Shown here piece by piece: positions 41,370 to 50,943 of a DNA stretch of 64,000 nucleotides. The notes beneath the pieces were generated by a model. The model had not been told where the DNA came from. It saw only the letters and a list, made by a program, of their open reading frames with translations, and searched no databases. The stretch is taken from NCBI GenBank assembly GCA_963827705.1, contig CAWHBN010000017.1:1-64000 (forward strand), given 5' to 3'. The translations under genes and the position numbers were made by a program. This DNA is from JACDAN01 sp963827705. Lineage in GTDB: Bacteria > Actinomycetota > Thermoleophilia > Gaiellales > Gaiellaceae. Every line of letters begins with the position of its first letter. Within the stretch, counting starts at the first letter, position 1.

Positions 41370-44300
41370 ATGTCGCGCATGAATCCGCGCCGTTTCGGGC
41401 GTCGGGGGACCTTCGTCACCGCCGGGCTGGCGCTCGCCGCCGTTGTCGCAGTCGCCGTTTCCGCGGCGGCAGTGCCGGCACAGAGCGCCGCGCCGAGCCA
41501 GACGGAGAAGCAGCTGCGAGCGTTGAAGGACACGCTCGGCACCAAGCATCTCTGGGCGAAGGCGGCGAAGCCGCGACGCGCGGCCGGCCGCAAGGTCGGC
41601 GTGCACGCGAGCCGCTTCCGGTCGGTGAGCCTGAACACCGCGCGCCTTCGGTTCGTGCTCGCCCGCGCGCCGCGCGAGCGGACGACTGCGGCCCGCACGA
41701 ACCCTCTCGTCATCTCCCTCCCCGCTCCAAACGGGAGCTTTCACCGCTTCGCGCTCGTCGAGTACCCGATCATGGCCCCGGACCTCGCGCGCAAGCATCC
41801 TGAGATCAAGGCCTACCGCGGTCGCGGGATCACCGACCGCACGGCGACGATCCACGCTGACCTCAGCCCGCTCGGGTTCCACGCGTCGGTCCGATCGTCA
41901 TACGGCGCCTGGTACATCGATCCGTATTTCGTCGGCCGTAACCCCGGCGTTCATACGAGCTACTACGGGCGGGACGCGACGCACACACACGGACCGTTCG
42001 TCGAGCGCGAGTCCCACCTGGCCGAGCTCTCGGTCGACAAGGGCTACTACCACGCCGCCGACACGGTGTCGCTGCACGGCGGCGGCTTCGCGGAGAACTC
42101 CGCGATCACCGTCACGATCAGCGACCCGACCGAGGACGCGGCCAACCGGACCATCAACGCCACGTCCGACGGAGAGGGCTCGTTCGACGCGAGCTTCGTC
42201 GCCGACCCGGACGGCAAGCTTGACGTCCGCGTCGTGGACGCGACCGACGGCTCGGCGACTGCCCAGACGAGCTACCAAGTCGTCCGCGACGACGACCCGA
42301 CCACGGATCCTCCGACCGGGCCGGAGCTCCGCACCTACCGCCTCGCGATGATCACGGACCCCGGCTACTCGGCGTTCTTCGGCGGGCCGGCCAACGTGAC
42401 CGCGGCCAAGGTCGCCCTGATGAACCGCGTCAACCAGGTCTACGAGGACGACCTGACGATCCGGATGCAGTTCGTTGCGAGCAACGACCTCCTCAACCTG
42501 AACGACTACGGCCTGGCCTCGGCGCCGAACGGTCCCTGCGGCTCCGCCGGCTGCTTCACGCAGCCCCAGATCCTCAGCTGCTCGACAGCGCGGCAGCGCA
42601 TCGTCATCGGCCAGATCATCGGCGCGTCGAACTACGACGTCGGCCACCTCGCGCTCGGGCAGCCGGGCGGAGGCGTCGCCGGCCTCGGCGTCGTTGGCCG
42701 CCAGAACAAGGCGGCGGGCTGCACCGGCCTTGCGACCCCTGTGGGCGACTTTTTCGCCGTCGACTACGTGGCACACGAGCTCGGGCACCAGTTCGCCGGA
42801 AACCACACGTTCAACGGCAACCAGCTCAACTGCTCGGGCGGGAACCGCAACCCGTCGACCTCGGTCGAGCCGGGCAGCGGCTCGTCCGTCCAGGCGTACG
42901 CGGGCATCTGCCTGACGGACGACCTCCAGCCGCACAGCGATCCGTACTTCTCGCAGCGCAGCCAGCAGGAAATGACTACCTACGTCGCAACGCCTCCCGG
43001 CTCGACCATGAACACCCAGCCGATCAACGAGGCGCAGACGGTTGCGCTGCAGCACTTCGGCGGCGGCAGCGAGGTGCAGGTCGCAACCCTCGGCCCGGGC
43101 TTCGCCGACGCGAAGACAGTGGCTCCGGCGAGCTCGGCAATCGGCGCCGTTCCGAGCGCGACGTCGCGCGGCGGCGCGATGCAGGTCGGCAACACGGTCA
43201 CGATCTTCACGCCGAACCCGCATTCGCTCCAGCCGGGTGACGTCGTGACGATCACAGGCGTCGCAGAGCCCGGTTACAACGGGACGTTCACGATCACGTC
43301 TGTGCCGGTCTCGCGCTCGTTCACGTACGAGCACACCATTACCGGCCTCCCCGTCTCCGGCGGTGGCACGGTCACGCCGGCCGTGCCGGGTGCAAGCGCC
43401 GTCGGAACGACGGCCACGATCCGGACGACGATCCCGCACAACCGTTCCGTCGGCGACCTCGTGACGATCACGACCGGCGGCGGCTTCGCCGGCACGTTCC
43501 CGATCACGGCTGTTCCGACGCCGCGAACATTCCAGTACGAGCTGCCGGCTGCGCCGACCACGAACCCCACGGGCGGCGGATCTTCGACGTACTTCTCACC
43601 GTTCCGCATCCGGTTCGGCGGGAGCACCTCGGACCTGATCGGCGGCTCGAGCCAGCCCTACAACAACACGACCCTGACCGCTGCGGCCAACGCAGTCGGC
43701 TTCGCCGGAACGGTCACGAATGCCGCGACGACCGGCTTCACTCTCACCTCGAGCGGCACGGCCGACGTCCCGAACATCGAGCTCGTCGACCTAAGCTGCG
43801 GCGGCTGCTTCGCCTCCGTCGAGGAGACGAACCACGGCGGATCGTACGACTCGTTCCGCGTCAACTACAACGGCACGCTGTCGCTCCCGATCACGAACGA
43901 CCCGGCCCTGCCGGCAGGAACCCTGCCGTACACAACGGCCGGCGTGACCACGGCAGTGACCTCCGTGCTTCCGGCCGGCGGAACGGCGACGATCAATGCG
44001 TTCGGCGGCGGCGGCGGCAACCCGGTCGTGATCAACAACACCGGGTTCCAGGTCACCTTCAGCGGCACGCTCGCGTTGACGGACCTCTCCTCGCTGACGC
44101 TCGAGGACTTCTCGCCGGCCGCGTCGGGCTTCGTCGCGGAGACCGACCGTGGCGGCGCCGTGAACAACGGCGGCACGATCACGATGACGGGCAACGACTT
44201 CCCGGTCATCAGCTACCCGGCGCCTGCACCGGGCGCATCGCCCGCGATCACCATCCCGCTGCGGACGCCGTTCGCGCTCACGGGCGCGGCGACCGATCCG

Positions 44301-45863
44301 CAGGGCGACACGATGGTCTACTCGTGGGAGCAGAACGACCGCGGCGCCGCTGCCGGCACGTCGCTGGTGATCAACACGAAGACGAACGGGCCGCTCTTCG
44401 CGATGTTCCCCAAGTCGGCCCCGATCAGCGAGGCCGACACGCTGCTCTACAACTCGCCGAACGAGAATCACCTGACGACGAGCTCGACACGGGTCTTCCC
44501 GGATCTGCAGCAGATCCTCGCGAACAACACCAATGCAGACACGGGGACCTGTCCGCCCGGGCCGATCGCACCGCCGGTGCCCATCCCGGTCAAGGAGTGC
44601 TACTCGGAGTTCCTCCCGACGACGGACTACGTCGGCTTCGCGGGCGTCAATCTCGGGCCGCCGCCGCAGCTGCACTTCCGCTTCACGGCGCGCGACCTGC
44701 GGATGGGCGGCGGCGGAAACAGCGCGGCTGACCTCACGCTCGACCTGGCGACTACGGCCGGGCCGTTCCTCGTCACGGCGCCGAACACGGCCGTGACCTA
44801 TCCGGGCGGCTCCACGCAGACGGTCACCTGGGACAAGGCGAACACCGATCTCCCGCCGGTCGGCACGACGGACGTGAAGATCAGCATGTCCACGGACGGC
44901 GGGCTCACCTTCCCGCACGTCCTCGCCGCGAGCACGCCGAACGACGGCTCCGAGGCGGTCACGATCCCGCACTTCGCGACAAGCTCGGCCCGCGTGAAGA
45001 TCGAGGCGCTCGGCAACGTCTTCTTCGACGTCTCGAACGCGAACTTCACGATCACGGACACGCTGAAGCCGACGATCACCGCGTCGGTTGCGCCTCCGCC
45101 GAACGCGGCCGGCTGGAACAACAGCAACGTCACCGTGACGCTGACCGCGACCGACGACGCGAACGGCTCGGGCATCAAGAGCATCACGTACTCGGCCACC
45201 GGCGCTCAGCCGATCCCGTCGACGACCGTGAACGCAGCCACCACGAACGTGGTCATCACCGCCAACGGAATCACGACGCTGAGCTACTTCGCGACCGACA
45301 ACGAAGGCAACACGAGCGATGTCGGAACGACGACCGTCAAGCTCGACAAGGTCGCGCCTGAGGCGTACCTCCGGTTCGACCCGGTGAAGAGGGACATCGC
45401 GGTCTTCGGCCGCGACGGTCTCTCGGGAACGCCGGCAGGCCCGCTGACGCCGTCCCGCGTTCAGCGAGTACCGAGCGGCGACAAGAACCTGCGTGTGGAG
45501 ATCCGCACGTACGACCTGGCAGACGCTGCAGGCAACACGCTGCAGCTCGTCCACTCGGTCGGGCTGACGAAGAACGACGCAGTCGCCGGAATCCAGACGC
45601 TCCAGTACAACGGCGGAGCGGTCGTGCGTCCGGTCTACAACGTCATGTTCTTCGACTGGAAGCTGAAGCAGAACGCGCTGGACGAGCTCCACCAGGAGTT
45701 CCTCGTCATCTCACCGCTGCAGCGGGCAACGGCCGACTGGCGGGCGAAGGACAACCGGACGCTGGTCTGGAGCCTCGCCGGCGGCCAGACGACAGTCCCG
45801 GGCCTCTTCCTCCTGCGGCTCGCGACCTCGAGCGGCGCGCTCTCGATCGAGACCACTCCGTAG
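41370..45863 (+). CDS. Large secreted zinc metalloprotease (reprolysin-like) with Ig-like and beta-module C-terminal regions
   Basis: 1497 residues. A signal peptide (RGTFVTAGLALAAVVAVAVS) is followed by a propeptide and WYIDPYFVGRNPGVHTSYYG. The catalytic helix VAHELGHQFAGNHTFNG, HExxHxxxxxH, is near residue 470. The expected Met-turn IMAYAG reads VQAYAG. Next are two tandem beta-modules (HSLQPGDVVTITG..YNGTFTITSV and HNRSVGDLVTITT..FAGTFPITAV, about residues 610-730), inserted in the reprolysin part. DFPVISYPAPAPGASPAITI, FPDLQQILANNTNADTGTCP and Ig-like repeats (TDDANGSGIKSITYSATGAQ) follow. It digests proteins outside the cell; the target is unknown. It has its own terminator. Confidence 0.83.
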   Translation: MSRMNPRRFGRRGTFVTAGLALAAVVAVAVSAAAVPAQSAAPSQTEKQLRALKDTLGTKHLWAKAAKPRRAAGRKVGVHASRFRSVSLNTARLRFVLARAPRERTTAARTNPLVISLPAPNGSFHRFALVEYPIMAPDLARKHPEIKAYRGRGITDRTATIHADLSPLGFHASVRSSYGAWYIDPYFVGRNPGVHTSYYGRDATHTHGPFVERESHLAELSVDKGYYHAADTVSLHGGGFAENSAITVTISDPTEDAANRTINATSDGEGSFDASFVADPDGKLDVRVVDATDGSATAQTSYQVVRDDDPTTDPPTGPELRTYRLAMITDPGYSAFFGGPANVTAAKVALMNRVNQVYEDDLTIRMQFVASNDLLNLNDYGLASAPNGPCGSAGCFTQPQILSCSTARQRIVIGQIIGASNYDVGHLALGQPGGGVAGLGVVGRQNKAAGCTGLATPVGDFFAVDYVAHELGHQFAGNHTFNGNQLNCSGGNRNPSTSVEPGSGSSVQAYAGICLTDDLQPHSDPYFSQRSQQEMTTYVATPPGSTMNTQPINEAQTVALQHFGGGSEVQVATLGPGFADAKTVAPASSAIGAVPSATSRGGAMQVGNTVTIFTPNPHSLQPGDVVTITGVAEPGYNGTFTITSVPVSRSFTYEHTITGLPVSGGGTVTPAVPGASAVGTTATIRTTIPHNRSVGDLVTITTGGGFAGTFPITAVPTPRTFQYELPAAPTTNPTGGGSSTYFSPFRIRFGGSTSDLIGGSSQPYNNTTLTAAANAVGFAGTVTNAATTGFTLTSSGTADVPNIELVDLSCGGCFASVEETNHGGSYDSFRVNYNGTLSLPITNDPALPAGTLPYTTAGVTTAVTSVLPAGGTATINAFGGGGGNPVVINNTGFQVTFSGTLALTDLSSLTLEDFSPAASGFVAETDRGGAVNNGGTITMTGNDFPVISYPAPAPGASPAITIPLRTPFALTGAATDPQGDTMVYSWEQNDRGAAAGTSLVINTKTNGPLFAMFPKSAPISEADTLLYNSPNENHLTTSSTRVFPDLQQILANNTNADTGTCPPGPIAPPVPIPVKECYSEFLPTTDYVGFAGVNLGPPPQLHFRFTARDLRMGGGGNSAADLTLDLATTAGPFLVTAPNTAVTYPGGSTQTVTWDKANTDLPPVGTTDVKISMSTDGGLTFPHVLAASTPNDGSEAVTIPHFATSSARVKIEALGNVFFDVSNANFTITDTLKPTITASVAPPPNAAGWNNSNVTVTLTATDDANGSGIKSITYSATGAQPIPSTTVNAATTNVVITANGITTLSYFATDNEGNTSDVGTTTVKLDKVAPEAYLRFDPVKRDIAVFGRDGLSGTPAGPLTPSRVQRVPSGDKNLRVEIRTYDLADAAGNTLQLVHSVGLTKNDAVAGIQTLQYNGGAVVRPVYNVMFFDWKLKQNALDELHQEFLVISPLQRATADWRAKDNRTLVWSLAGGQTTVPGLFLLRLATSSGALSIETTP

Positions 45864-45871
45864 AGCGAACA

Positions 45872-45899
45872 GAGGGGGCCCGCTCCGGCGGGCCCCCTC
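45872..45899 (+). terminator. Intrinsic terminator hairpin after the metalloprotease gene
   Basis: A perfect 12-base stem (GAGGGGGCCCGC / GCGGGCCCCCTC) with a TCCG loop, nine bases after the stop. The following bases (GTCTCATCC) are not a strong T run. Confidence 0.75.
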
Positions 45900-45940
45900 G
45901 TCTCATCCACACAACTGCCTGCGTCTGCTGAGATCAGCAG

Positions 45941-47521
45941 GTGCACTTCGGCGCCGAAGACAGCATCGTCCTCCTCGGGCTCCTCGCGGCCGGCGCGGCG
46001 CTCCTCGCGATCGCGCAGGTCGTCAGGGTGCCGTACCCCATCCTCCTCGTGCTCGGAGGCCTCGCCCTCGGCTTCATTCCGGGCATGCCGACGATCGAGC
46101 TCTCGCCCGACCTCGTGCTCGTCGCATTCCTGCCGCCGCTCCTGTACGGCGCAGCCTTCTTCACGCCGCTCCGAGAGCTACGGGCAAACGCTGGCTCGAT
46201 CTCGACGCTCGCAGTCGGTCTGGTGCTGGCCACGACGGTCGCCGTCGCAGTAGTAGCCCACGCCGTCATACCGGAGCTCACCTGGCCGACGGCCTTCGTG
46301 CTCGGAGCGATCGTCTCCCCCACCGACCCGACAGCGGCCACCGCGATCGCGCAGCGGCTCGGGCTCCCGCGCAGGCTGATCGCGATCATCGAGGGAGAGA
46401 GCCTCGTCAACGACGGGACGGGTCTCGTCGTCTACCGCGTCGCAGTCGTCGCCGTCGTCGCCGGCAGCTTCTCGCTCGCCTCTGCCTCCGCGCGCTTCGT
46501 GCTCAGCGTGATCGGCGGCATCCTCGTCGGGCTGGCGGCAGGCATCGTGATCCGACAGGTCCGCCGCCGGCTGAACAATCCGCCCGTCGAGATCACGATC
46601 TCGATCCTCAGCGGGTACTTCGCGTATCTCCCCGCTCACGCGCTCGACGTTTCCGGCGTGCTGGCGGCCGTCACCGTCGGGGTCTACATGGGCTGGTACA
46701 CGCCCGAGCTCACGACCTCGCAGACGCGGCTTCAGGGCCAGGCGGTGTGGGAAATCGTGTTTCTCGGCCTGAACGCGGTGCTGTTCGCTCTCATCGGGCT
46801 CCAGTTGCCCGCGATCCTCGACGAGCTGTCGGCTGCGCGGTCCACCGGGGAGCTCCTTGGCTACGCCGCGCTCGTGACAACAGTCGTCGTGCTCGTCCGG
46901 TTTGCCTGGGTCGTGGTCGCCGCCTACATGCCGCGGATGATGCGTGCCGGAGGCGGCCCGCCGTGGAAGGGCGCCGTCGTCCTCTCGTGGTCCGGGATGC
47001 GCGGCGCCGTGTCACTCGCCGCCGCCCTGGCGCTCCCGCTGACAACCGACGCGGGCGCAGCGTTCCCCAACCGCGACCTGATCGTCTTCCTCACCTTCGG
47101 CGTGATCCTCGGCACGCTCGTCGTTCAGGGCCTGACGCTGCCCGGCCTGATTCGCTGGCTCGACCTCGAGGACGACCGCCTCGCCGAAAAGGAGGAGGCG
47201 AAGGCGCGGATCCGGGCTGCGGAGGCCGCACTCGAGCGGCTGGACGAGCTGGTGGACGAGGACTGGGTGAACCCGGACACGGCAGAGCGGATGCGCGGCC
47301 TGTACGGCTTCCGCCGAGACCGGTTCCAATCTCGGTTCGACCCGGAGAGCGACGGCGCAATCGAGAGCCAATCGCTCAGCTACCAGCGGCTGCGCCGCGA
47401 GCTCCTCGAGGCCGAGCGCCAGGAGCTCCGCAAGCTCCGGCTGGAAGGCCGCATCGACGACGACGTCGTGCGCAGGGTGCAGCGCGACCTCGATCTCGAG
47501 AACGAGCGGCTCGACATCTAG
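45941..47521 (+). CDS. CPA1-family Na+/H+ antiporter
   Basis: A 526-residue antiporter with about 12 membrane helices. GTG start gives VHFGAEDSIVLLGLLAAGAA. The family motifs are FLPPLLYGAAFFTPLRELRA, FVLGAIVSPTDPTAATAIAQ, the ion-binding Asp region in IEGESLVNDGTGLVVYRVAV, and VVLSWSGMRGAVSLAAALAL. The C-terminal ~110 residues form a charged helical cytoplasmic tail (EEAKARIRAAEAALERLDEL). It exchanges Na+ or K+ for H+ for pH and salt homeostasis. It ends tail-to-tail with the sensor kinase, sharing the CTAG palindrome of both TAG stops. Confidence 0.9.
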   Translation: MHFGAEDSIVLLGLLAAGAALLAIAQVVRVPYPILLVLGGLALGFIPGMPTIELSPDLVLVAFLPPLLYGAAFFTPLRELRANAGSISTLAVGLVLATTVAVAVVAHAVIPELTWPTAFVLGAIVSPTDPTAATAIAQRLGLPRRLIAIIEGESLVNDGTGLVVYRVAVVAVVAGSFSLASASARFVLSVIGGILVGLAAGIVIRQVRRRLNNPPVEITISILSGYFAYLPAHALDVSGVLAAVTVGVYMGWYTPELTTSQTRLQGQAVWEIVFLGLNAVLFALIGLQLPAILDELSAARSTGELLGYAALVTTVVVLVRFAWVVVAAYMPRMMRAGGGPPWKGAVVLSWSGMRGAVSLAAALALPLTTDAGAAFPNRDLIVFLTFGVILGTLVVQGLTLPGLIRWLDLEDDRLAEKEEAKARIRAAEAALERLDELVDEDWVNPDTAERMRGLYGFRRDRFQSRFDPESDGAIESQSLSYQRLRRELLEAERQELRKLRLEGRIDDDVVRRVQRDLDLENERLDI

Positions 47522-48603
47522 ACCGCCTGCGTCTTCGCCAGCGGCAGCGTGAAGGCGACGCGGGCGCCGCCGTCGCCGCGGTTCTCGGCCCAGATCGTGC
47601 CGCCATGAGCGTGCACGAGCCCCTGGGCGATCGCCAGGCCGAGCCCTGCTCCGCCGCTCGCTCGTGCGCGCGAGTCGTCGTCGCGCCAGAACCGCTCGAA
47701 CATCCGCTGGGCCGCGCCCGGCGCCAGCCCGGCGCCCGTGTCCTCGACGGCGACGACGACGTGGTCGGAGTTCGGCTGGACGACGACCGAGACCGCACCG
47801 TCGCTCGGCGTGTGCCGGAGGGCGTTCGTCAGCAGGTTGAGGAGCACGCGCTCGACCTTGTCCGGCGCGATACGAACGGCAGGATCGGACGGGTCCAGCC
47901 GCGCCTCGAGGTGGACGTTGCGAGCCCGCGCTTCGGCGTCGAGCGAGCGCAGGCAAGTCGAGACCAGGTCGCCGAGCGGCTCGTCGCGCACGTCGAGGGT
48001 CAGGACGCCGGCGTCGATCCTCGCGAGCTCGAAGAGATCTTCGATCAGCAGCGAGAGTGTCTCCAGCTGCTCGCGGATCGCCGGCAGGTACTCGCGGGGC
48101 TCGGCTAGACCGTCCTCGAGCGCCTCGACCATGGCCCGCAGCGACGCCAGCGGAGTGCGCAGATCGTGGCTCGCCCAGGCGACGAGTTGCCTGCGTGCGT
48201 CGAACAGCTGCTCGAGGTTCGTCGCCATCTCGTTGAAGGACGAGCTGAGCTCGACGAGCTCGCGTGGGCCTGACTCCGACGCCCGGGCGCTGAGGTCGCC
48301 GCGGGCCAGGCTCGCCGAGGCAGCGCGCAGACGCTCGAGGGGCTGCAGGATCCAGCGGGACAGCAGCACCGCGCCGGCGAGCGCGAACAGGGCCGAGGCG
48401 ATCGCGATCGCGAGGATCTCCGCGTCGTGCATGTCGAACATCACGAGCCCCGACGCGATCACGACGCCCAGCGGGAGGCAGACCGCGAGCAGCGCGAGCG
48501 CTCCGAGCTGGAGCCTCAGGGTCGGGACGAACCGAACGACGAGGACCGCGCCGACGCACCCGGCGAGGACGCCGACACCGAGTGCGAGCGCGAAGGCGGT
48601 CAT
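47518..48603 (-). CDS. HAMP-containing sensor histidine kinase
   Basis: 361 residues. Three N-terminal membrane helices (MTAFALALGVGVLAGCVGAV, ALALLAVCLPLGVVIASGLV, LAIAIASALFALAGAVLLSR) are followed by a HAMP region (PLERLRAASASLARGDLSAR). The H box LVAWASHDLRTPLASLRAMV, N box LLNLLTNALRHTPSDG and G boxes VEDTGAGLAPG, GGAGLGLAIAQGLVHAHGG follow. There is almost no periplasmic domain, so it senses within the membrane or through a partner. It overlaps the response regulator gene upstream by four bases and forms a two-component system with it. Confidence 0.93.
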   Translation of the reverse strand: MTAFALALGVGVLAGCVGAVLVVRFVPTLRLQLGALALLAVCLPLGVVIASGLVMFDMHDAEILAIAIASALFALAGAVLLSRWILQPLERLRAASASLARGDLSARASESGPRELVELSSSFNEMATNLEQLFDARRQLVAWASHDLRTPLASLRAMVEALEDGLAEPREYLPAIREQLETLSLLIEDLFELARIDAGVLTLDVRDEPLGDLVSTCLRSLDAEARARNVHLEARLDPSDPAVRIAPDKVERVLLNLLTNALRHTPSDGAVSVVVQPNSDHVVVAVEDTGAGLAPGAAQRMFERFWRDDDSRARASGGAGLGLAIAQGLVHAHGGTIWAENRGDGGARVAFTLPLAKTQAV

Positions 48604-49280
48604 GCGCGGAGCCGGTAGCCGACGCCCCAGACGGTCTCGAGCAGGTCCGGCTTGGACGGGTCGTCCTCGAGCTTCTCCCGAAGCCGGCGGACGTGGACGG
48701 TCACGGTCCCGGTGTCGAGCGCGGCCGCGTAGCCCCAGACGCGCGCCATCAGCTGGTCGCGCGAGAACACTCGGTTCGCATTGGAGGCGAGAAACCAGAG
48801 CAGCTCGAACTCGCGGGCAGTGAGGCTGAGCAGCCGCCCGTCCTTCCGCGCCTCGTGACGCCCGGCGTCCACGACGAGCGAGCCGACCTCGACGCGCTGC
48901 GGCGGCGGCCTCGCCGGCTGCGCGCGTCGGAGCACGGTTCGGACCCGTGTCGCGAGCTCCCGCGGCGAGAACGGCTTCGTCACGTAGTCGTCCGCGCCGA
49001 GCTCGAGGCCGACGATCCGATCGGTCTCCTCCCCGCGCGCCGTCAGGAGGATCACGGCCAGGTCAGAGGTGGAGCGGATCCACCGGCAGAGCGCGAGCCC
49101 GTCGGTCTTGCCGGGGAGCATCACGTCGAGGACGACGAGGCTCGGCGCCTCCCTCTCGATCAGCCCACGCGCCTCGTCGCCGTCGCCCGCCTCGACGATC
49201 CGGTGACCGTCCCGCTCGAGGTAGCGGGAGACGACGTCGCGGACGATCGGCTCGTCGTCGACGACCAGAACGGTTGCCAT
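48600..49280 (-). CDS. OmpR/PhoB-family response regulator
   Basis: 226 residues. The receiver domain has VLVVDDEPIVRDVVSRYLER, the phospho-acceptor Asp in PSLVVLDVMLPGKTDG, ILLTARGEETDRIVGLELGA and the conserved Lys in DDYVTKPFSPREL. The C-terminal winged helix reads LLSLTAREFELLWFLASNAN, FSRDQLMARVWGYAAALDTG and VTVHVRRLREKLEDDPSKPD. The gene starts with ATG, and its upstream region contains a GTTCCTTAATTC element that may be a target of autoregulation. It acts with the downstream kinase. Confidence 0.93.
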   Translation of the reverse strand: MATVLVVDDEPIVRDVVSRYLERDGHRIVEAGDGDEARGLIEREAPSLVVLDVMLPGKTDGLALCRWIRSTSDLAVILLTARGEETDRIVGLELGADDYVTKPFSPRELATRVRTVLRRAQPARPPPQRVEVGSLVVDAGRHEARKDGRLLSLTAREFELLWFLASNANRVFSRDQLMARVWGYAAALDTGTVTVHVRRLREKLEDDPSKPDLLETVWGVGYRLRA

Positions 49281-49460
49281 AGAGACAGTCTGCCCGGGCG
49301 CAAAGGGGCCGGATCGCAGCGTCCGTTACGAGTTCCTTAATTCGCCCGCCTCGGTCGTGGCGAAAACGGCGCCCGCCGGCCGTGAGTTCTCCGAACCGTA
49401 AGGGCGCCCGGGAAACCTCGGAATTAGCGTCGAGCGGGTCCGCAACCACAAGGGGGATCC

Positions 49461-50597
49461 ATGAAATCGAGGCTCATCTACGTCTTCGCCGCCGCGCTCA
49501 CGGCGCTCGTCACCGCCGGGGCCGTCTCGGCATCCGACGGCGGCGACCGCGGCCGCGAGCATGCGGTGTTCGTCCAGACCAACGAGCTCGACGGCAACAA
49601 GATCGTCGTCTTCCAGCGCCACGGCGACGGACGCCTGACGGAGGAAGACACGTACCCGACGGGCGGCAACGGCGGCAACGTCGCACCGGGCACCGTCTCG
49701 GACCGCCTGGGCTCGCAGGGCTCGCTCGTCTACGACGAGCGGCACCGGCTGCTCTTTGCCGTCAACGCCGGCAGCGATTCCGTCTCCGTGTTCCGCGTCA
49801 ACGGGACACGGCTGCGGCTGACCGACGTCGACCCATCCGGAGGCGACTTCCCGGCGAGCATCGCCGTCCACGACGACCTCGTGTACGTCCTGAACGCCGG
49901 CGGCGTCGGGATCGTCCAGGGGTTCGAGATCCGCGGAGACCGCATCCGGGCTCTCGAAGGCTCGGCGCGCTCGCTCGGGCTCGCGAACACCGACCCGCCG
50001 AACTTCCTCACCTCGCCCGGCCAGGTCGGGTTCACACCGGACGGGAGCAAGCTGATCGTGACGACGAAGGCGAGCGGCAGCACGATCGACATCTTCAGCG
50101 TGCGTCGCGACGGGACGCTGTCCGAGACTGCGGTCGAGAACCCCTCGGCGACGCCGGTTCCGTTCGCGTTCACGTTCGATCCGCGCGGCCGGCTCGTGAG
50201 CGGCGAGGCCGCCATGAGCAGCGTGACGACCTACACGATCAACACCAACCGCACGCTCGCGAACCCGCAGTCCCAGAGCGACAACCAGGCTGCCCTGTGC
50301 TGGATCGTCGAGGCGCGCGGCTTCTTCTACGTCGCCAACACCGGGAGCAACAACCTCAGCGGTTACCGGATCGACGGCAGCGGACGGCCGACGCTGATCG
50401 GGCCGACGGGCATCGTCGCCACGACCGGAGCGGGGCCGATCGATATGACCTCCGCGGCGGGCGGCAGGTTCCTCTACTCCCAGACGGGCCTTGCCGGAAC
50501 CGTCGAGGAGTTCCGCGTCGCTGACGACGGGACGCTCGTGCGGCTCGGCAACGTCGCCGGCCTGCCGGTCGGGCAGGAAGGCATCGCGGCGAGCTGA
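49461..50597 (+). CDS. Secreted lactonase-like beta-propeller protein
   Basis: A 378-residue protein with signal peptide MKSRLIYVFAAALTALVTAG. The mature part has repeating beta-propeller blades: VFVQTNELDGNKIVVFQRHG, LLFAVNAGSDSVSVFRVNGT, VYVLNAGGVGIVQGFEIRGD, FFYVANTGSNNLSGYRIDGS, FLYSQTGLAGTVEEFRVADD. The blade phrase NAGS-(D/N)-(S/N)-[VL]S is typical of the 6-phosphogluconolactonase/lactonase (PF10282-type) propeller. It is exported, so a sugar-phosphate role is unlikely. The 180-base gap upstream carries a GTTCTCCGAAC palindrome at about 49386-49396. Confidence 0.85.
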   Translation: MKSRLIYVFAAALTALVTAGAVSASDGGDRGREHAVFVQTNELDGNKIVVFQRHGDGRLTEEDTYPTGGNGGNVAPGTVSDRLGSQGSLVYDERHRLLFAVNAGSDSVSVFRVNGTRLRLTDVDPSGGDFPASIAVHDDLVYVLNAGGVGIVQGFEIRGDRIRALEGSARSLGLANTDPPNFLTSPGQVGFTPDGSKLIVTTKASGSTIDIFSVRRDGTLSETAVENPSATPVPFAFTFDPRGRLVSGEAAMSSVTTYTINTNRTLANPQSQSDNQAALCWIVEARGFFYVANTGSNNLSGYRIDGSGRPTLIGPTGIVATTGAGPIDMTSAAGGRFLYSQTGLAGTVEEFRVADDGTLVRLGNVAGLPVGQEGIAAS

Positions 50598-50605
50598 CTC
50601 AGTGG

Positions 50606-50639
50606 CCGGAGGGCCGCAGCGACCGCTGCGGCCCTCCGG
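50606..50639. terminator. Bidirectional terminator hairpin between convergent genes
   Basis: A perfect 15-base stem (CCGGAGGGCCGCAGC / GCTGCGGCCCTCCGG) with a GACC loop lies between the stop of the propeller gene and the end of the convergent small secreted gene. No T run, so it probably relies on stem stability. Confidence 0.8.
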
Positions 50640-50644
50640 TACTC

Positions 50645-50917
50645 CTAGAGGCTCGGAGCGTCGGAGCCGGAGTCACCTCCGGAGCCTCCCGAGCCGCCGC
50701 GAGAACCGCCGCGATCCTTCGGGCAGTCCTCACGGCTTGGAGCCTGGTCGTTGTCGCCGTTCTGGATGAACGACGACTGAGCTCCGCCCGGGGAGTCGCC
50801 GGACGACGACCCTCCGGCAGCGAACGCGCCGCTGGCCCAAAGCGTCAGGCCGACGGCGACGGCGGCTGCGACCGCCAGTAGCGGGCGAAGGTCGAGCGTG
50901 CGTACGTTCTCCTCCAT
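50645..50917 (-). CDS. Small secreted Ser/Gly-rich protein of unknown function
   Basis: 90 residues. An N-terminal membrane or signal segment (RPLLAVAAAVAVGLTLWASG) is followed by a hydrophilic, Ser/Gly/Asp-rich tail (GSSSGDSPGGAQSSFIQNGD, GSRGGSGGSGGDSGSDAPSL) with one Cys (REDCPKDR). No family is recognised. It is 26 bases downstream of the VWA gene on the same strand and so may belong to the MoxR-DUF58-VWA operon. It could be a low-complexity leader or surface peptide. Confidence 0.6.
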   Translation of the reverse strand: MEENVRTLDLRPLLAVAAAVAVGLTLWASGAFAAGGSSSGDSPGGAQSSFIQNGDNDQAPSREDCPKDRGGSRGGSGGSGGDSGSDAPSL

Positions 50918-50943
50918 CTGTCACCTCCTCGTGGGTCGCGAGG

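Noticed and set aside
43791..45692. Antisense open frame opposite the metalloprotease (633 codons)
   Set aside because: Highly charged, repeat-free and without motifs; the plus strand encodes a clear secreted protease.
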